Shown here piece by piece: positions 24,304 to 31,694 of a stretch of 42,042 bases of DNA. The stretch is from Deltaproteobacteria bacterium (GTDB taxonomy: Bacteria > Desulfobacterota > Desulfarculia > Desulfarculales > Desulfarculaceae), in assembly GCA_020444205.1 (NCBI GenBank), contig JAHLLJ010000018.1, positions 1 to 42,042 on the forward strand, in the 5' to 3' direction. The translations under genes and the position numbers were made by a program. Under the pieces are notes generated by a model. That model saw only the letters and a program-made list of their open reading frames with translations, made no database searches and was not told the DNA's origin. Position 1 is the first letter of the stretch; the number at the start of each line of letters is the position of its first letter.

Positions 24304-25740
24304 TCAGCTCCTCCCGGTGTCCATGGGCAGGATTATGGTGAAGCGGGCCCCGCGCCCGTCCTTGTTCTCGGCCTCTATGTGGCCGTTGTGGCGCTCCACC
24401 ACCCCGTAGGTGATGGACAGGCCCAGGCCGGTGCCTCTGCCCACGTCCTTGGTGGTGAAAAAGGGATCGAAGATGCGCGGCAACACCTCGCTGGGAATGC
24501 CCGGGCCGGTGTCTTCCAGCACCAGCTCCACCCGCCTGGTCTGGGCCAGGGTGCGCGCGGTTATGGTCAGGGTGCCGGCCTCGCCCATGGCCTGGACGGC
24601 GTTCATGGCCAGGTTCAACAGGGCTTGCACCATGTGGGCCTTGTCCATCTGCACCTGGATGCCGTCGGGCACCAGCAGGCGCACCTCCACCCCGGAGGGG
24701 ATCTCGCCCCGGATCAATTTGAGGCCATCCTCCACCACGGTGCGCAGGTTCTCCCGGCGCAGCCGAAAATCGCGCTGGCGGGCGAACTCCAAAAGGGAGC
24801 TGACGATGTCGCGGGCCTTGGCCACCTGCTGGTCTATGGCCGCCAATAGCTCCCGGTGATACTCGCCCACCTCCTGGCCCAGCTCTTCCAAAAGTATCTG
24901 GCAGGAGGTGGAGATGTTGTTCAGGGGATTGTTCAGCTCGTGGGCCACGCCGCTGGTCAGGGTGCCCAGGGCGGTGAGCTTTTCGGTCTGGATCATTTGC
25001 TCATTGTTGTGCCTGAGCTGCTTGACCATGCGGTTGAAGGCCTGGACCAGGCTGCCGATCTCGTCACGGTGCTTGGCCCAGGGGATGGTCTGATAGTCGC
25101 CGTGGGCCACCACCTCGGTGGCTTCTTCAATGACGTGCAGGGGGCGTATGAGGCGGGCGATGAGCGAGTAGGCCAAGATGGCCCCCAGCCCGGCCAGGAG
25201 CACCAAGAAGGCCACCAATAGGGGACGGTATTCACGCAAAAGGTCGGTGATGCCCTGGCGCTCGGAGCGGGCCAAGACCTCCAGACGCTGGATCAGCTCC
25301 TTGCCCGAGGCGCGCAGCTTGGTGATGGCCTGGTCCATCTCGGCCACCCCGGAGCCGCCGCCAAAGTGATCATGCACCCATACGAACTGGCGCCGGTAGT
25401 CGGCCGAGACCTTTTGCAGCCCGGCGATGGCCGCCTCGCCGTGGCCGCGCGTCAGGTGCTTACGGTCGGCGGCCAGCATGGCCTCGTAGCGGTCAAGATA
25501 GTCCAGGGCTTGGCGGAAGTCCTGGTCGTGGCGGTATAGGAAATAGTTCTTCTCGTAGCGCCGGGCCTCCAGGGCCATGTTGACCATGCCGTCGGCCTGA
25601 CTCAGGAAGACCAGTTTTTGCTCCATGCCCAGGAAGTAGCTGTAGCTGAGCACCCCGAAAAGGGCCATGCCCAAAAAGGCGGCCACAAACCCCACCGCCA
25701 GGCGAACCCTGATTTTGCTCAGTCCCTGCCAAATCCCCAT
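24304..25740 (-). CDS. Membrane sensor histidine kinase with HAMP domain
   Basis: A 478-residue kinase: transmembrane helix 1 (about 10-32), an extracytoplasmic helical sensor (about 35-165; GMVNMALEARRYEKNYFLYR is like the four-helix sensors of NtrY-type and chemoreceptor proteins), transmembrane helix 2 (about 175-197), HAMP (about 198-250), HisKA with H267 (GVAHELNNPLNN) and HATPase with N-box NLAMNAVQAMGEAG, EDTGPGI and GTGLGLSITYG. The longer upstream frame is rejected because the ATG at 25740 has GGAG six bases before it. It is the first gene of the phosphorelay operon and the cognate kinase of the NtrC-type regulator three bases downstream. Confidence 0.92.
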   Translation of the reverse strand: MGIWQGLSKIRVRLAVGFVAAFLGMALFGVLSYSYFLGMEQKLVFLSQADGMVNMALEARRYEKNYFLYRHDQDFRQALDYLDRYEAMLAADRKHLTRGHGEAAIAGLQKVSADYRRQFVWVHDHFGGGSGVAEMDQAITKLRASGKELIQRLEVLARSERQGITDLLREYRPLLVAFLVLLAGLGAILAYSLIARLIRPLHVIEEATEVVAHGDYQTIPWAKHRDEIGSLVQAFNRMVKQLRHNNEQMIQTEKLTALGTLTSGVAHELNNPLNNISTSCQILLEELGQEVGEYHRELLAAIDQQVAKARDIVSSLLEFARQRDFRLRRENLRTVVEDGLKLIRGEIPSGVEVRLLVPDGIQVQMDKAHMVQALLNLAMNAVQAMGEAGTLTITARTLAQTRRVELVLEDTGPGIPSEVLPRIFDPFFTTKDVGRGTGLGLSITYGVVERHNGHIEAENKDGRGARFTIILPMDTGRS

Positions 25741-26274
25741 GATGTTCTCCGCTCCCGCCCCGGCTGCCGCATCTCGGCGGCTCTTTTGCCCGGCAAAAAG
25801 GCCTCGAAGTCCCGGCAATGGCGCGAAGAGGCTATGCACATCTGACGCATGCATGCCCTCTATTGCATGTAAGAATCATGCCAAAGACCTATATGCCCCG
25901 GCTCAACCGGTGATTATAGTTGTGAAAAACCCCTCAAGCCGCCATCCGCTCCGGCCTTTGCCGGTGTTGTCATTTGCAACAATAGCTAATGGGTAAACCC
26001 ACAAATTGCCGCGATATTACAAGCAATTATACCAAATATAGCCTACCTGGCGGAAAGTGTTTCATAATTCAACGATAAGCCCGGTGCGTGGGCCGAGGGA
26101 TGTGAGCGGCCAAGGCCATGGATAGGCGAAGGGCCCGCATAGGCCTGGCAGGCCCGGCCGCCGCGCTCGGCCAAAAAAATAAATCCACCCTTGCCCCAAG
26201 GGGCGCGGCATGGGAGCCTGGGGACCACAAGATGGCCGTAAAGGTCCATGAATATGTGCTGTTAGGGGGTAGTT
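25741..26274. other. Divergent intergenic region between the phosphorelay operon and the MFS gene
   Basis: About 530 bases, AT-rich between 25860 and 26080. It must hold the promoters of the large minus-strand operon and of the MFS gene. It contains a 17-base palindrome at 25965-25981. No canonical GG-N10-GC sigma-54 site of good quality was found, and no gene is supported in it. Confidence 0.55.
25965..25981. promoter_or_regulatory. Palindrome TGTTGTCATTTGCAACA, possible activator site
   Basis: TGTTG-N7-CAACA, the size and shape of an NtrC-family upstream activation site. It is about 225 bases before the sensor kinase start and about 295 before the MFS start. Function is inferred only from form. 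Confidence 0.4.
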
Positions 26275-27549
26275 GTGCTGGCGGGAATCAAGGCCTATAC
26301 CGACAAATGGTACCAAGGTTATGCTTTTCAGGGGATGGCGGTGTTGGGGGTGGCCCCCATTCTCATTCCCATCATAGTGGCCAAACTGGGCAGCAATTCG
26401 GACGCTGGGGCAGTGGTGGCCGCCTTTTACCTGGGGCAGCTCACCGCCCCACTGTGGGGGCACCTTACCGACAAGGGTGGCCTGTACCGCGCCATCTACT
26501 CTCTGGGCTACGTCCTTTTGGCCGTGGGCATGGGTGCTTTCGCCTTTACCCATGACCTGGCCTTTTGGCTGGGTCTGGCCTTTGTGCAGGGGGCGGGCTC
26601 GGCGGCCACCAACACCGTGGCGGCCATGTTCATCGTGGAGTTCAAGCCCAAGCAGGAGTGGGAACCGCGCATAGGCTGGATGCAGACCTTTTACGGCACG
26701 GGCCAGGCCCTGGGCCTGGGCCTGGCCGCCGCCGCCCAGCTGGCCCCCTTGTGGGGCATGGGCCTGGCCGCCGCCCTGATGGTCCCCGGATATATCCTTG
26801 GCCGCCGGGGCCTTCCCCCGGACAAGGCCCGCCACAAGGTGGACAAGGTGATCCTCAAGCCCCACTCCATTCGGCCCGCCCGCCACGCTTACAGCCAGCT
26901 GCACCGCAGCCGGGCCATTTCCCTTGCCGGGATCAAGAACCTGGCCAAGGAATGGAAAGGCCCCTTCGGCCTTTATATCCTGAGCTGGCTGTTGGGCATG
27001 TTGGGCACCTGGATGGTCTACAACCTCTACCCCCTGTTGATGAAGGACCTCTATGGGGTGGACGCGGGCATGAGCTCATTGACCTACGCCATCGCCGCCA
27101 CCTTGGGGGTGTTCGCTTACGCCCCCTCCGGGATGCTGGCCGAGAAGATCGGCGATGGGCCGGTGCTGGTGATCGGTATTCTGATGACCCTGGTGTCCAT
27201 GGTGGGCATGGCCCTGCTGGCCTATGTGAACACCGGCTACAACTGGTGGCTCAGCCAGGCGGTGTTCATCTCCATGCCCATCGCCTGGTCTCCCTTGATC
27301 GTGGCCGGCACCGCTTACACCGCCCAGCTGGCCACCATGCCCGAGGGCAACGCCCTGGGGATTTTCAACTCCAGCACCGCGGTGGGTTCAGTGCTGGGGG
27401 CCTTGGCCGCTGGTTGGCTCTCCGATGCCTGGGGCTACGGGGTGGTGATGATCGGGGCCACCGCCTTGACCGTGGCCAGCCTGGCAGTGCTGGTGTGGCT
27501 GCTGTTGCAACGGCGGGGTAGTGCCAAGAAGGCCCCAGAACCGGCTTAA
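26275..27549 (+). CDS. Major facilitator superfamily transporter
   Basis: A 424-residue, 12-helix MFS protein. The loop between helices 2 and 3 has GHLTDKGGLYR, a variant of the MFS motif A, and the corresponding loop of the second half has SGMLAEKIGDGP. The central cytosolic loop (about 185-230) is basic. The GTG start has AGGGGG five bases upstream. It is monocistronic, with a hairpin terminator at 27565-27610. The substrate is not predictable; close family members are set-type sugar or drug exporters. Confidence 0.88.
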   Translation: MLAGIKAYTDKWYQGYAFQGMAVLGVAPILIPIIVAKLGSNSDAGAVVAAFYLGQLTAPLWGHLTDKGGLYRAIYSLGYVLLAVGMGAFAFTHDLAFWLGLAFVQGAGSAATNTVAAMFIVEFKPKQEWEPRIGWMQTFYGTGQALGLGLAAAAQLAPLWGMGLAAALMVPGYILGRRGLPPDKARHKVDKVILKPHSIRPARHAYSQLHRSRAISLAGIKNLAKEWKGPFGLYILSWLLGMLGTWMVYNLYPLLMKDLYGVDAGMSSLTYAIAATLGVFAYAPSGMLAEKIGDGPVLVIGILMTLVSMVGMALLAYVNTGYNWWLSQAVFISMPIAWSPLIVAGTAYTAQLATMPEGNALGIFNSSTAVGSVLGALAAGWLSDAWGYGVVMIGATALTVASLAVLVWLLLQRRGSAKKAPEPA

Positions 27550-27564
27550 ACCTCAGGTCTGGCC

Positions 27565-27610
27565 AAAACTTTGCCGGGCCCCCGCCACTGGGAGGCCCGG
27601 CGAATTTTCG
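27565..27610. terminator. Bidirectional terminator between MFS and nitrilase genes
   Basis: GCCGGGCC (27573-27580) pairs with GGCCCGGC (27594-27601). TTTT follows on the plus strand and AAAACTTT precedes it, giving T-rich tails on both strands between two convergent genes. Confidence 0.7.
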
Positions 27611-27625
27611 CGATTGTAACTCGCC

Positions 27626-28777
27626 TTAGTTGTTTTTCTGCCTTTCGCCCTTGGGCAGCTTCTCTCCCTTGGGCATCACTTCCTTGCCGTCCTTGTACTG
27701 GGGATAGACCCAGCCGCCGGGCACAAAGTCGCACTTGGGGGCCACCAGCTCCTTGTACAGATCGGGCCGGCGGTCCTTGAGGTAGTTGCTCTCCGGGTGG
27801 CTGGCTCCGTAATAGGCCGGGATCACGTCAGCAATGAGCATGGTGTCCTGCTGATGACCCGCAGCCACGATCACGTCGCCGTGGGGACCGCAGATAATGG
27901 AGTTGCCCCGGTAGTGCCACTCAACACCTTTGAGCGACTCATAGCCGCAGTGGTTGCTGTAGGCGAAGAAGATGTTGTTGGCATAGGCATAGGCCGGGAT
28001 GAGCAGGCGGGAGATGTCCGGGTAGGGGACGGCGCTGCGCTGGCCGTCGGGCTTGGTGGCGTAGCAGTCCGCCGCCGTGGGCCCCACCACCAGCTTGGCC
28101 CCCTTGAGGGCCAGGATGCGGGTGAGCTCGGGGAACTCGCACTCGTAGCAGTTGAGCACGCTCACCGGGAAGCCGTTTACCTTGAACACCGGGCACAGCT
28201 TGTCGCCGAAGCTCCAGTTGGCCCGCTCGTCCCGGCCCCAAAGGTGGGTCTTTTTGTAGCTGGCCACCAGACCGCCGTCGGCGGAGATCACCGCGATGCT
28301 GTCAAAGTACATCAGCTTGCCGTCCTTACCCTTAACCTTTTCGGCGTAGGGCACCAGCAGGGCCATTTTGTACTGCTTGGCTATTTGGCGGCACTTGGTG
28401 ACGATGGGGCCGTCCTTGAACTCGGCTTCGGCCTGGGCCTCGGGGCGGCTCATGGTGTAGCCGTTTACGTATAGCTCCGGAAAGCTAAGTAGCTGCACCC
28501 CGCGCTGGGCCGCCTGCTTCACCGCCTCTTGCAGGCGGGCCATGTTCTTGGGAATGGCCCCCTGGCCATAGGCCCCCTGGGCCTGGTACACGCCCAGGCG
28601 CACACCCTGGCCCGCCTTGGGCGGCTGGGCGTAAACGCTCATCTTGAACATGAGTTGGTGGTAGCTGTTCATGACCGTGCGGTCGTAGCGGGGCGAGCAG
28701 CAGTCCGGCACCGGACCGGCCCAGGCCGGAGCCGCCAGGGCCGCGGCCAGTAGCAGAGTCAGGAAAAATCTTTTCAT
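27626..28777 (-). CDS. Exported carbon-nitrogen hydrolase (nitrilase superfamily)
   Basis: A 383-residue protein with a Sec signal peptide (MKRFFLTLLLAAALAAPAWA, cleavage after AWA) and a nitrilase-superfamily domain. The catalytic triad is in place: E101 (FPELYVNGY), K176 (KKTHLWG) and C210 (NCYECEFPEL). Such enzymes hydrolyse amides, nitriles or N-carbamoyl compounds and are usually cytosolic, so the signal peptide is notable. Two adjacent ATGs are possible; the second was chosen because AAGGAGG lies six bases before it. The C-terminus is lysine/glycine-rich. It is divergent from the exported cyclase gene and may act with it in the periplasm. Confidence 0.85.
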   Translation of the reverse strand: MKRFFLTLLLAAALAAPAWAGPVPDCCSPRYDRTVMNSYHQLMFKMSVYAQPPKAGQGVRLGVYQAQGAYGQGAIPKNMARLQEAVKQAAQRGVQLLSFPELYVNGYTMSRPEAQAEAEFKDGPIVTKCRQIAKQYKMALLVPYAEKVKGKDGKLMYFDSIAVISADGGLVASYKKTHLWGRDERANWSFGDKLCPVFKVNGFPVSVLNCYECEFPELTRILALKGAKLVVGPTAADCYATKPDGQRSAVPYPDISRLLIPAYAYANNIFFAYSNHCGYESLKGVEWHYRGNSIICGPHGDVIVAAGHQQDTMLIADVIPAYYGASHPESNYLKDRRPDLYKELVAPKCDFVPGGWVYPQYKDGKEVMPKGEKLPKGERQKNN

Positions 28778-29078
28778 CATCCCCCTCCTTGGGGCAGTGC
28801 GAAGCCCCACCAAGGTTTCGGTGTTTATCCAGCAATACCTTTTTTAAACAAAACCGCGCAAGTGCTGGTGCAAAATGATTCCAAACCTTGGGCCTATGGC
28901 TGATACAGACCCTGATTGGCTTGGCCGCCATATAGAACCGGTGGCGGTTGGAGCCGTGTAGTTTGCTTTTTAAATCAGGCCAGGGATTGTCCTTACGGCT
29001 ATGAAATATTGCGGGCTGGTTTCCAAAGTATCGAGCCGTCGAAAGCATAACAACAGGCGGGAATTATCACCGCATATG

Positions 29079-29095
29079 TGTCGCAGGGTGAGACA
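29079..29095. promoter_or_regulatory. Upstream activator palindrome of the cyclase promoter
   Basis: TGTCGCAGGGTGAGACA, a near-perfect dyad (TGTC.CA-N3-TG.GACA). Its centre is about 126 bases upstream of the -24 element at 29213, the usual distance for an NtrC-family activator site. Confidence 0.6.
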
Positions 29096-29210
29096 TGTGT
29101 TGCAGGTTAATTTAATTTTCTCATCCAGCAAAAACCCGACCGATTAGATATAAAAAAGTTAACTTTCTAATTTCCCTAAGCTTATCTCGCACCGTTAAAA
29201 GTATGGATAA

Positions 29211-29227
29211 TTGGCATGTGTATTGCT
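29211..29227 (+). promoter_or_regulatory. Sigma-54 promoter of the exported cyclase gene
   Basis: TTGGCATGTGTATTGCT has GG and GC separated by exactly ten bases and differs from the TTGGCACG-N4-TTGCT consensus at one position. Transcription would start near 29239, giving an untranslated leader of about 260 bases. Confidence 0.75.
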
Positions 29228-29500
29228 CTTAATACTATGGCGAATACTAGTAAATTATAATTAGGTCCGTTTTGACTCCTGATAATTTGCCTTTGCCATC
29301 TGCCCCGATAGGTGCTCAGGGGTGGGGAGGATCTCCACCAGCCAAGGAGGAGGGGAGGCTCTATGGTTTAGGTGCGAGTGCGGATCATCTAAGGAAAAAC
29401 GGGCGGGCCGCATTTTTAAATTGCACATCTCTGATAGCCCTTCTTGATTGACTTTCATCGAAATTATTAATTGTTTTTAAAATACCCGGGAGAGATCACC

Positions 29501-30484
29501 GTGAAACACAGACTAATGAAGTTGGTATTAGTTTTGATCGGCATTTCGTTGGTGTGCATGGCCGGCCAGGCCATGGCCGAAAACAAGTACATGCCCAAAC
29601 CGTCCAAGTGGGGGCCCGATGACCAGATCGGCAATGCCAACTACCTGACCCCCAAAAAGGTCCTGGAAGCATCGAGGCTTATCAAGGAAGGCAAGGTCTT
29701 CGACCTGGGCAACGAATACTACAAGGGCTTTCCCGCTTACCCCCCCCGGGACGTCTTTGTCTGGCTGTTGGTCCATGGCCTTACGGTGGACCCCCCGCGC
29801 GGCTACGACAAGGCCACGGACATGGAGGAGTTCGTGTCCATGTCCACCGGCCTGTCCACCCAGCTGGACGGCTTCGCCCACGTGGGGCACGACCATGTTT
29901 TTTATAACGCGACCCCCCAAAAGGACATCGTGAGCGCCGCTGGAGCCAAGAAGTTCGGCATGGAGACGGTGCCCCCCCTGGTGACCCGGGCGGTGCTGGT
30001 GGACATGGTGGATTTCCTGGGGCGCAACCTGGGCGACGCAGAAGAGATCAGCCTCAAGGACTTCAAGGCCTGCCTGGCCAAGCATAAGCTGGAGATTCAA
30101 CCCGGTGACGCGGTGCTGATCAACACCGGTTGGATGCGCATGCTGGGCACCGACGACAAGAAGTTCGGGGCCAGCAACCCGGGCATCAGCGAGGATATCG
30201 CCTGGTTCCTGGTGGACAAGGGCGTGGTAGGCGTGGGCACCGACCAGTGGTGCACCGAGGTCTACCCTCACAAGGGCTTCCCCAAGGACCTCTATGGCGC
30301 GGGCTTTATCCCCTGCCACGTGATCCTGTTGGGCAACGGCGTCTATCAGTTCCAAAACCTCAGGCTGGCTGAACTGGCCAAGGCCTGCAAAAAGGACGGG
30401 AAATATGACTTCTTCTTCAACTTCACCCACCCCAAGATTCGGGGCACGGTGCAAGGTATCGGCCAGCCCATTGCCATAAAGTAG
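29501..30484 (+). CDS. Exported cyclase-family metal-dependent hydrolase
   Basis: A 327-residue protein with a Sec signal peptide (hydrophobic LVLVLIGISLVCMAGQAMA) and a cyclase-family (PF04199, kynurenine-formamidase-like) domain. The metal-binding stretch appears as LSTQLDGFAHVGHDH, where the usual first His is Gln, as in the longer members of the family; a second conserved region is GDAVLINTGWMRM. The GTG start has GGGAGAG six bases upstream; the longer TTG start is rejected. Family members hydrolyse formamides, isatin or lactone-like rings. The gene is controlled by a sigma-54 promoter. The exported nitrilase-like protein is encoded divergently, hinting at a shared periplasmic amide or ring-opening route. 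Confidence 0.85.
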   Translation: MKHRLMKLVLVLIGISLVCMAGQAMAENKYMPKPSKWGPDDQIGNANYLTPKKVLEASRLIKEGKVFDLGNEYYKGFPAYPPRDVFVWLLVHGLTVDPPRGYDKATDMEEFVSMSTGLSTQLDGFAHVGHDHVFYNATPQKDIVSAAGAKKFGMETVPPLVTRAVLVDMVDFLGRNLGDAEEISLKDFKACLAKHKLEIQPGDAVLINTGWMRMLGTDDKKFGASNPGISEDIAWFLVDKGVVGVGTDQWCTEVYPHKGFPKDLYGAGFIPCHVILLGNGVYQFQNLRLAELAKACKKDGKYDFFFNFTHPKIRGTVQGIGQPIAIK

Positions 30485-30499
30485 CTGACCCCGTCCTAC

Positions 30500-30606
30500 C
30501 CGGCGCTGCGCGGCCCAAAAATAAACCGCGCATCACTGTCCGCGGCAGCGCACTTCCCCAGGGGCCGTGAATGACTTACCCCCAAAGGGCGTCATTCGCG
30601 GCCCCT
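30500..30606. terminator. Convergent terminator region between cyclase and gamma-carbonic anhydrase genes
   Basis: Two strong hairpins: GCGCTGC...GCAGCGC with an extended bulged stem (about 30502-30552), and a 15-base arm GGGGCCGTGAATGAC at 30561-30575 matching its partner at 30591-30605 in 14 of 15 positions. The T-rich tail is short (CCTTT). Confidence 0.6.
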
Positions 30607-30607
30607 T

Positions 30608-31132
30608 TCATCCCACCTGCTTGAGGCTTTGCAGGCTGCGGGCGGCCAGCCCTTTGTACAGCTCTAGGCCCTTGGCCGTGGCCTCCAGGCGCCGGGCGCT
30701 CAGCGGCCCCTTGACCTGGGCCGGGTGGCCCTGGGCCAGGTGCCCGGCGGGCACTTCCATGCCCACCGGCAGCAGGGAACCCGCGGCCACCATGGCCTTG
30801 GCCCCCACCTTGACCCCGGCCAAAAGCACCGCGGCCATGCCGATCAGAGCCTCGTCGCCCACCTGTGCGTCGTGCAAAATGGCTCCGTGGCCTATGATCA
30901 CTCCCCGGCCCACGATCACCGCCCGGCCGGGGTTCATGTGCAGCACGCTGTTTTCCTGCACATTGCTGTCCGGCCCTATTTTGATGCGGCCCAGGTCGCC
31001 CCTTAGGGCCGCCCCAGCCCCGATAAAGCAACCCGCGGCCACGCTTACTTCCCCAATAAGGGCTGCCTGAGGGTGCACGAATGCGCTGGGATCCACCTTG
31101 GGGATTTTGTCCTCAAACTGATAAAGGGCCAA
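30608..31132 (-). CDS. Gamma-carbonic anhydrase-like hexapeptide-repeat protein
   Basis: A 174-residue left-handed beta-helix protein of the gamma-carbonic anhydrase/YrdA family, with hexapeptide repeats from about residue 10 to 140. The zinc histidines are present in VLHMNPG and IGHGAILHDAQVGD. It may hydrate CO2 or serve as a metal-binding acyl-transferase-like protein; many family members have no proven activity. The start is the TTG at 31132, with GGAG seven bases upstream, where family homology begins. A frame open to 31342 would add 70 residues encoded by repeat DNA and is rejected. Together with the beta-class gene, the window has two carbonic anhydrase classes. Confidence 0.85.
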   Translation of the reverse strand: MALYQFEDKIPKVDPSAFVHPQAALIGEVSVAAGCFIGAGAALRGDLGRIKIGPDSNVQENSVLHMNPGRAVIVGRGVIIGHGAILHDAQVGDEALIGMAAVLLAGVKVGAKAMVAAGSLLPVGMEVPAGHLAQGHPAQVKGPLSARRLEATAKGLELYKGLAARSLQSLKQVG

Positions 31133-31224
31133 ACTCTTCTCCTCGCTGGTGGGGACAAAAAAACCGCCAGCGTCATTGTAAGCCAACCAGGATATTTCGT
31201 GAAAATTTTGAGGCACCCAACAAG

Positions 31225-31515
31225 GGATAAGCGTCCATGGGGCCGTTATAAAAAAAGTTAATCTGGATAAGGTGCAGACCGCACCCATTACCGGAACAGC
31301 CAGACGCCGTAGGGCAAGGCGACCCAAGGCTTGGGCTGCCAAGGAGCTTCAAAGGGAGCGGTTGCCGTATATGGTGGCATTTTGGCTACTCGACCCGATC
31401 CGCCGCCAGCGGCACGCTGGGTGAACGAGGGACGCAGGGGTAGTCTATCTAACCCGAGGACCGAGTGACGCCGACAACGCAGCCATGCGGGGTCTGGCGA
31501 AGCCGACAGCATATG
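31225..31515 (+). repeat. Mosaic intergenic repeat, copy 2
   Basis: Same orientation order as copy 1 (which is on the minus strand): head ATGGGGCCGTTATAAAAAAA (31237-31256), an ACCGGAACAG block, CAAGGCTTGGGCTGCC (about 31325-31340), AGCGGCACGCTG (31408-31419). It then ends with a GAGGG...GTAG...CTAAC...CGAGGACCGAG...ATGCGGGG module related to the internal module of copy 1. Spacing between middle and AGCGG blocks is nearly equal in both copies (83 and 85 bases). Confidence 0.7.
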
Positions 31516-31534
31516 TGAAATGTCCAAGTTGAAT

Positions 31535-31678
31535 AAAAAACCGTCGGCCGCCAGGCAAGGGGCTGGGCAGAGGTTATCTCCCTGTCCCTCTCACCTGGAA
31601 GCCGACGGCGGGCCGATTGCGCGGGGGCTTGGCTGCGTTAGTGGGGTTCGCTTAAGCGCTACCCGCGCCCTCGGGCCC
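31535..31678 (-). ncRNA. Structured RNA 3' end and terminator downstream of the lipoprotein gene
   Basis: On the minus strand, starting 17 bases after the lipoprotein stop, two nested structures follow one another. The first has an outer stem TCGG(G)CCC/GGGCCGA, an inner GCGCGGG/CCCGCGC stem and a CGCTTAAGCG palindrome. The second has CCGTCGGC/GCCGACGG (31541-31548 with 31601-31608), inner CCAGG/CCTGG and AGAGG/CCTCT, and then six T. It is clearly a terminator; the extra structure could be a small RNA released from the 3' end or a separate small RNA gene. No known RNA family recognised. Confidence 0.45.
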
Positions 31679-31694
31679 AGATGAAATTTCCAGG

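Larger units (their letters stand above)
28781..29500. other. Long AT-rich divergent intergenic region
   Basis: About 720 bases between the exported nitrilase and the exported cyclase, much less G+C-rich than the genes around it. It holds a 17-base palindrome (29079-29095), a sigma-54 promoter (29211-29227) and then a leader of about 260 bases containing a purine-rich stretch and a GGTGG/CCACC hairpin near 29320-29340. No open frame in it is supported. The low G+C could mark a horizontally acquired or strongly regulatory segment. Confidence 0.6.
31133..31694. other. Intergenic region with repeat and structured RNA
   Basis: About 560 bases. The first 90 form the upstream region of the gamma-carbonic anhydrase gene. 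Mosaic repeat copy 2 occupies about 31225-31515, and the structured 3' end of the lipoprotein transcript occupies 31535-31678. No protein gene is supported. Confidence 0.6.

Noticed and set aside
25860-25900. A sigma-54 promoter for the phosphorelay operon (TTGGCATGATTC...CATGCAA on the minus strand)
   Set aside because: The GG and GC are 14 bases apart rather than 10, so it does not fit the -24/-12 geometry.
31133-31342. A 70-residue N-terminal extension of the gamma-carbonic anhydrase
   Set aside because: It is encoded by the mosaic repeat, has no ribosome site, and family homology begins exactly at the TTG at 31132 with a good ribosome site.
31640-31665. A T-loop-like GGGGTTCGCTTAAGCG as part of a tRNA
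   Set aside because: No acceptor or anticodon stem can be formed around it and there is no CCA end; it is part of the structured 3' region of the neighbouring transcript.
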